Source: Diphasiastrum complanatum
Lineage: Eukaryota > Streptophyta > Lycopodiopsida > Lycopodiales > Lycopodiaceae
Length of the DNA: 64,000 nt
Direction: 5' to 3'
NCBI GenBank assembly: GCA_029204225.1
Contig: CM055095.1
Location: forward strand, 18,389,483 to 18,453,482
Within the stretch, counting starts at the first letter, position 1. Each line of letters starts with the position of its first letter. A model generated the notes under the pieces. It did not search any database. It was given only the letters and a program-made list of their open reading frames with translations, and was not told the DNA's origin. A program made the translations under genes and the position numbers. This document shows positions 59,862 to 64,000 of the stretch, piece by piece.

Positions 59862-60479
59862 CTTACTAGCAAGATTCTACACACAAGATATAGATTTGTT
59901 TGGACCTGAAACTCACAAAGGTTTCAAACTTGTAGTGTTTCACTCAAATGTTGACTTCTAATCCAACAGATGGATTTGTAATCACAGTTCTATCACTCCC
60001 TCACAAGCTGGAATGAAGATAAGATGAGATGAAAACTACACTCAAGCAAATCTTGCCAATCTTGGCTATTCTTGGACAAAAACTGACTCTATCTCTCTCA
60101 TTCACTTTGATGTACTTTCAAGACCTGGTTTCCACTTTAAGAAGGTCTGAAATCAGCCTAGATTAATTATTTTTCATGAAACAAATTCAAAACTAATCAA
60201 TGGCAAGTGATCTTGGTAGCTTATCCTAGGATTTGCACCAAAAATTACATCAAACTGACACCATATGAATTTTCTATGATCCAATGAATATGGGTTATTA
60301 AATGCTGGTTCAGAAATTCCCACACGTGTGAACAGTACGGATTTTGATCCTGAAAAAGTTTGGGATCAAATCCCCTCACCAAAACCTGGATACCAGCTCG
60401 CCCTTCCAATACTAGCTTTTTGCACCAAAACCTGCTAAAACTGGATTAGATTCAAACACAGATCAATGGCCTTGTACTT

Positions 60480-60492
60480 GGCTCTGATACCA
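60480..60492 (-). other. Primer-binding site of element B
   Basis: The minus strand reads TGGTATCAGAGCC immediately inside the 5' LTR, complementary to initiator Met-tRNA. Confidence 0.92.
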
Positions 60493-61171
60493 TGTGAAAA
60501 GTACAGTACTAAGGACCATAAATGGATCTTTGAATGATCCACAAGGTGATTGTATGCTTGTTAAACAATCTATCAGAAACTAGTCATCAGAAAACAAGAT
60601 CTAGTTTAGCAGCTTGATAGGAAACAAGTAGAGACAATCAAAGCATTGATCAAATAGTCTAATCCAACTCCACACGTGTGGAAATAAGGCTGTACTACGG
60701 CCTGTAGACAATGTTTACAAAGTGCCAAAGCTGGGTTTCATTGGAAAAATAGAGTAATCACCATACAATGAGAGGAAACTCGAGTTTCTCCTTGAGGCTC
60801 CAAAAAGTTTCTATCTTCTCACTATGGAGAATGGAAATACATAGTAAAACACACTTCCTTTGCAAAGTTAGGTGAAAATCCAGCATGTAATAAGGAAGTA
60901 GACTCCACTTTCTTGCCCTAATGTGAAAACCCTAGTCTAGATCCAAGAGTCATGCTTGGTAGGTGCATGGTAGGTACAAATCTCATCATAAATCATGGTC
61001 TAGATCCTACAAAGTAGGAATCACTACCAAATAGACACAACCACTCCTCTTGACTCGTGGTAACCTACTTTAGGTGTGTATGTACAAGTGGCACTTTGGC
61101 CATTCAAGTAACCAACAAACAATATTGACAAAATGTACAATATTCTACATGGCTAGATTTGCCAATGTAGG
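60493..61171 (-). repeat. 5' LTR of element B, outer end lost
   Basis: 679 bp matching the 3' LTR with four differences (near 60546, 60723, 61053 and 61098). The last ~12 bp, including the TTCACA end, are replaced by unrelated sequence from 61172. Confidence 0.93.
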
Positions 61172-61499
61172 ATATAGATGGTTTTTGCACCTCTTGCCTA
61201 AAGTGTACAATCTTGAATGCCTAATGCTTGTTCATTATTGTTATATGTGCAGTTATTATTTTCTATTTTTCACAAAGGGCTCATTTAATGCATGCTTATA
61301 ATTTAGAATCAGAACGAGAACGTTCGTTTCAAGCTTGGAAGAGAATAGGCCATTGTTCATAGCAGTAGTTGTGGCTAATTGGCTCGACTCTATCTAAGCA
61401 CATTCGTTAGGAATCAGAGTGCAAAATTGCCATCGGATTCCATCAATGGTTTATTTGAACCAAAGAGTCTTAATTTAAGTTGATACATTGTAAGCCACA
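61172..61499. other. Spacer between elements B and E
   Basis: No gene. Expected to hold the LTR end and primer-binding site of element E, but no TGGTATCAG-like motif was seen. Confidence 0.3.
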
Positions 61500-62312
61500 A
61501 TGGCATCAATCAGCAGCATTCAATCAAATATATGCACTATACTAGAGGCATATGGGTCAAACTACTTGGCCTGGAAGGTGAAGACTTCCCTCATCCTAAG
61601 AGGAAAAGCTTTATGGCTATAGGTGGATGGGACCGAAGAGAAGCCAGCCAACACCGACAAGGAGCTTCGCGAATGGAAGGAGAAAAATGATAAAGTGGTA
61701 GTTGTCATATCCTCCTCCATAGAAGATAACATTACACTTGATCTCTCATTGATCTCCAATGCAAGAGAAATGTGGGATACATTGATATCAAGGTTTGAGA
61801 CCAAATCACGCAGCCAAATAATGCATTTGGAACATCAACTCACCTATCTTAGATGGGATGGTAAAGATCTCACAAGCTTCATCAAGAAGATAAAGAATTT
61901 ATTCCTTTCTTTACACAACGCTGGAACCAAACACGTTGTCTCACAGGAGAACCAACTCACATACCTTTTATGTGCGCTACCAAGATCATTCCAGACAACA
62001 TGTACTGTATTGGCTAAAGATCCTATGATGACTCTTGAAAAGGCAATAGCTGAAATCAAAGAAGAAGTTGAAGCAAGAGAGCATTACGACGACAAGCATG
62101 AGCCTAATCAAGCTCTCTATAACAACAAGGAACAACGAAAGAAGAAGCTTCCACCTAAGAATGAGTCCTCTCAAAGGTCAAATCATAACCAATAGAAAGA
62201 AGCAGACAAAGAAGGAAGATGGAAGTCAACTACCAGGCATAAACCACAAGGTAGTGACAAAAAATCTTACATCAGATGCAGATGCGAAGATCATACCATT
62301 GATACATGTTGG
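61500..62312 (+). pseudogene. Element E Gag
   Basis: The ATG at 61500 begins MASISSIQSNICTILEAYGS, then YLAWKVKTSLILRGKALWL and a stop. The frame continues from 61623 with ELREWKEKNDKVVVVISSSIEDNITLDLSLISNAREMWDTLISRF, IMHLEHQLTYLRWDG, YLLCALPRSFQTT and EKAIAEIKEEVEAREHY. A lysine-rich tail and a first Cys/His cluster (CRCEDHTIDTC near 62280) follow after a frame change. Confidence 0.9.
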
Positions 62313-62887
62313 TTGAATCCAAGGATTGAGTGCATACACTATCATAAGAAAGGGCATGCAGCCATGGATTGCTGTCAAAATCCAAGGAACAAAAAGGCAC
62401 AAAGCAAGAAGCAGACCACAAACAGCTCATTGTATGTAGAGGAGCCAGAATCCTCGAAGATGGTTGAAGAGAGAACAAACAACAATCCATCTGCTTATCT
62501 ATGCACCGATGTATGTGCCACATCACAGGCTGATACACAGGAAGTATTTTTTGATTCGGGAGCAACATCACACTTTGTGACATCAAAGCAGATGATACCT
62601 GATTATTGCCAGATAGACTACTCCAGATATATCATTCGGGGAGATGGCTCACGACACCAAGTTAGTGGAACAGGTGCACTATGGCTGTATACCAATGGCA
62701 GAGGAAGGTTGATGATGTGCTCAATGTACCAATGCTCCATAAGGATCTATTATTTGTCGCGAAGTTAGTTGATGCAGACATGAATGCCACTTTTATAGAT
62801 GACTTATGTGAAGTGAAGGAAGCTAACACCACTCACCTTATCATGCAAGGGAAGTGCAAAGGAAACTTGTATCACCTGAAGGGCTGA
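62313..62887 (+). pseudogene. Element E second zinc knuckle and protease
   Basis: CIHYHKKGHAAMDC is a knuckle whose second Cys is Tyr. VFFDSGATSHFVTSKQM is the protease active site. A frameshift near 62690 leads to DDVLNVPMLHKDLLFVAKLVDAD and GNLYHLKG, after which LWH-type pre-integrase is gone. Confidence 0.88.
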
Positions 62888-63310
62888 AGCAGTAGCTACA
62901 GCCACTACCTGTAGAACAGGACAAGTAAATCAAGCGTTCCTCACACTACTCCACATGAGGCGTGGTGGGCCAATCAACAAGCCAACTCTGGCTCACATAC
63001 GCATCTTTGGATGTGTAGCATACGCACACATTCTAGATCATAAGCAAAAGAAGCTGGATGAAAAAGTTGACGAAGGCTTTTTTGTTGAATATGATGTACA
63101 CTCATCATACTATAGGCTCTACATGCCAAAGACGATGAAGATCAGTTTGACGAAGCTAGAATGATGGCTGATGGAGACTCTATTGGCTACAGGATTCTAA
63201 GCAAGACATATTATGATCTGCCCACATTGACAGAGGGAGCAGATGCTGAACACTTGGATCAAGATGTTCACTTACCACATGAGTTGAGTGACGACTCAAA
63301 AAATGAGTAG
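62888..63310 (+). pseudogene. Element E integrase remnant (core deleted)
   Basis: From a few codons after YHLKG the sequence jumps to TTPHEAWW-like and KPTLAHIRIFGCVAYAHI, KLDEKVDEGFFVEY and YRLYMPKT, which is the C-terminal end of the integrase region. None of the D-D-E residues remain, so more than 150 codons are missing. Confidence 0.8.
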
Positions 63311-63319
63311 GCTGTAGAC

Positions 63320-64000
63320 ATGCCTAGAGCTATAACACCGACTACCCACAACGGTTCCACACCTAGTCGTAAAGACAAAGGGAAGGCAATAGTAGCACCC
63401 GAGCAACCTCTACGAAGATCCGCAAGAGAGCACAAACCACCTGTCAGATATGGTCCTGACAGTTTATCTTCTATGATGGAAGAATTTTGTGGATTCAGCG
63501 GTGAACCACAAAACTATGATGAGGCTATCGATAGTCTTGATAAGGACATATGGATAAAAGCAACTGAGGAAGAAATACACTCCATGGAGTTGACACTTGA
63601 ACCAGTTTTGGATGACAAAAAGAAGACTATTAAATGTAAATGCATCTACAAGTGTAATTATGGAGCTGATGGCAAGGTATTATGATACAAAGCAAGGCTA
63701 GTAGCTAAAGGCTTCTCACAGAAGTATGTTGTTGACTACACTAAGACTTTTTCTCCAATCATCAAGCATACCTCCATACATTTGTTGATCGCATATGCAG
63801 CAACATACAATCTAAAGATCCACATTGTGGATATAAAAAAAAGCGTGTTCCTACATGGAGAACTCAAGGAGGAACTCTATATGGATCAGCCGCCAGGTTT
63901 TATCTGTAACTCGTATATTGACTACACATGTAGGATGCACAAAAGCATCTACGGACTGAAGTAGTCCGTCAAACAATGGTATAAGAAAAAGGATCATGCT
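63320..64000 (+). pseudogene. Element E reverse transcriptase, partial
   Basis: The linker (STPSRKDKGKAIVAPEQPLR, RRSAREHKPPVRYG) leads to PQNYDEAIDSLDKDIWIKATEEE, KCIYKCNYGADGKV, a TGA, then ARLVAKGFSQ, KTFSPIIKHTSIHLLIAYAATYNLKIHIVDI, ELYMDQPPGFI and KSIYGLK followed by a stop where Q is usual. The YVDD box would lie beyond the window end. Confidence 0.88.

Larger units (their letters stand above)
55191..61171 (-). mobile_element. Young Ty1/Copia element B, nearly complete
   Basis: LTRs at 55191-55881 and 60493-61171 flank a full gag-pol on the minus strand, with primer-binding site and polypurine tract in place. The LTRs differ at only four positions over 679 aligned bases, so insertion is recent. 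Defects seen: one frameshift in RNase H and loss of the outer ~12 bp of the right LTR. It could supply proteins for the related element A only if the frameshift arose after insertion in a sister copy. Confidence 0.95.
61500..64000 (+). mobile_element. Ty1/Copia element E, running off the window
   Basis: Gag of the MASIS type, zinc knuckles, protease and pre-integrase are followed by a large integrase deletion and then RT, which continues past the window end. No LTR was recognised on the left. Confidence 0.88.

Overview
The window is repeat-rich nuclear DNA of a land plant. The only convincing intact host gene is an intronless PLS-class pentatricopeptide repeat (PPR) gene at the left end. Its repeat wording (LYEQMKQEGVQPN, KACAS.AALE.GKQLH) and the density of old Copia and Gypsy elements suggest a large seed-free vascular plant genome, most likely a fern. 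That is an inference from style, not a match I could test.

Layout. 0.36-3.0 kb: PPR gene followed by a broken DYW-domain remnant. 5.2-8.3 kb: plus-strand Copia fragment interrupted by a palindrome-rich insert. 9.7 kb: (CT)n. 10.6-12.1 kb: minus-strand Copia relic. 15.3-20.4 kb: two plus-strand Copia elements, the second inserted in the first. 20.4-26.1 kb: minus-strand Ty3/Gypsy remnant with LTR, a decayed extra ORF downstream of pol, a TTC/GAA-rich degenerate array and an integrase. 26.1-30.1 kb: minus-strand non-autonomous Copia with gag and protease only. 30.6-33.0 kb: second minus-strand Gypsy. 34.7-35.3 kb: minus-strand Copia gag relic. 37.6-42.2 kb: plus-strand Copia with its 3' LTR. 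43.6-45.5 kb: plus-strand Copia relic. 46.2-47.5 kb: minus-strand Copia deletion derivative. 48.4-48.9 kb: FCP1/HAD phosphatase gene fragment joined to an LTR fragment. 49.3-52.06 kb: minus-strand Copia with its 5' LTR. 52.8-54.8 kb: unusual gene-like unit, read as a histone H3-like domain fused in frame to a Ulp1-type (C48) cysteine protease with three GT-AG introns, now carrying stops. 55.2-61.2 kb: young, almost complete minus-strand Copia with near-identical LTRs and a 1189-codon polyprotein. 61.5-64.0 kb: plus-strand Copia running off the window.

The retroelement genes together would encode a Gag shell with a zinc knuckle, an aspartic protease, an integrase and a reverse transcriptase/RNase H, primed by initiator Met-tRNA (TGGTATCAGAGC sites). 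Only the 55-61 kb element looks recently active. Several others are deletion derivatives that would need helpers. Many decayed frames are broken mainly by TGA/TAG, as expected from methyl-cytosine deamination.

The strongest candidate for something undescribed is the H3-like/Ulp1 unit at 52.8-54.8 kb. Next come the extra ORF and array in the first Gypsy, a shared non-pol segment in two deletion-derivative Copia elements, and clustered primer-binding-site-like motifs. All family calls are from motif reading. Coordinates of LTR edges and introns are hand-counted and may be off by a few bases.
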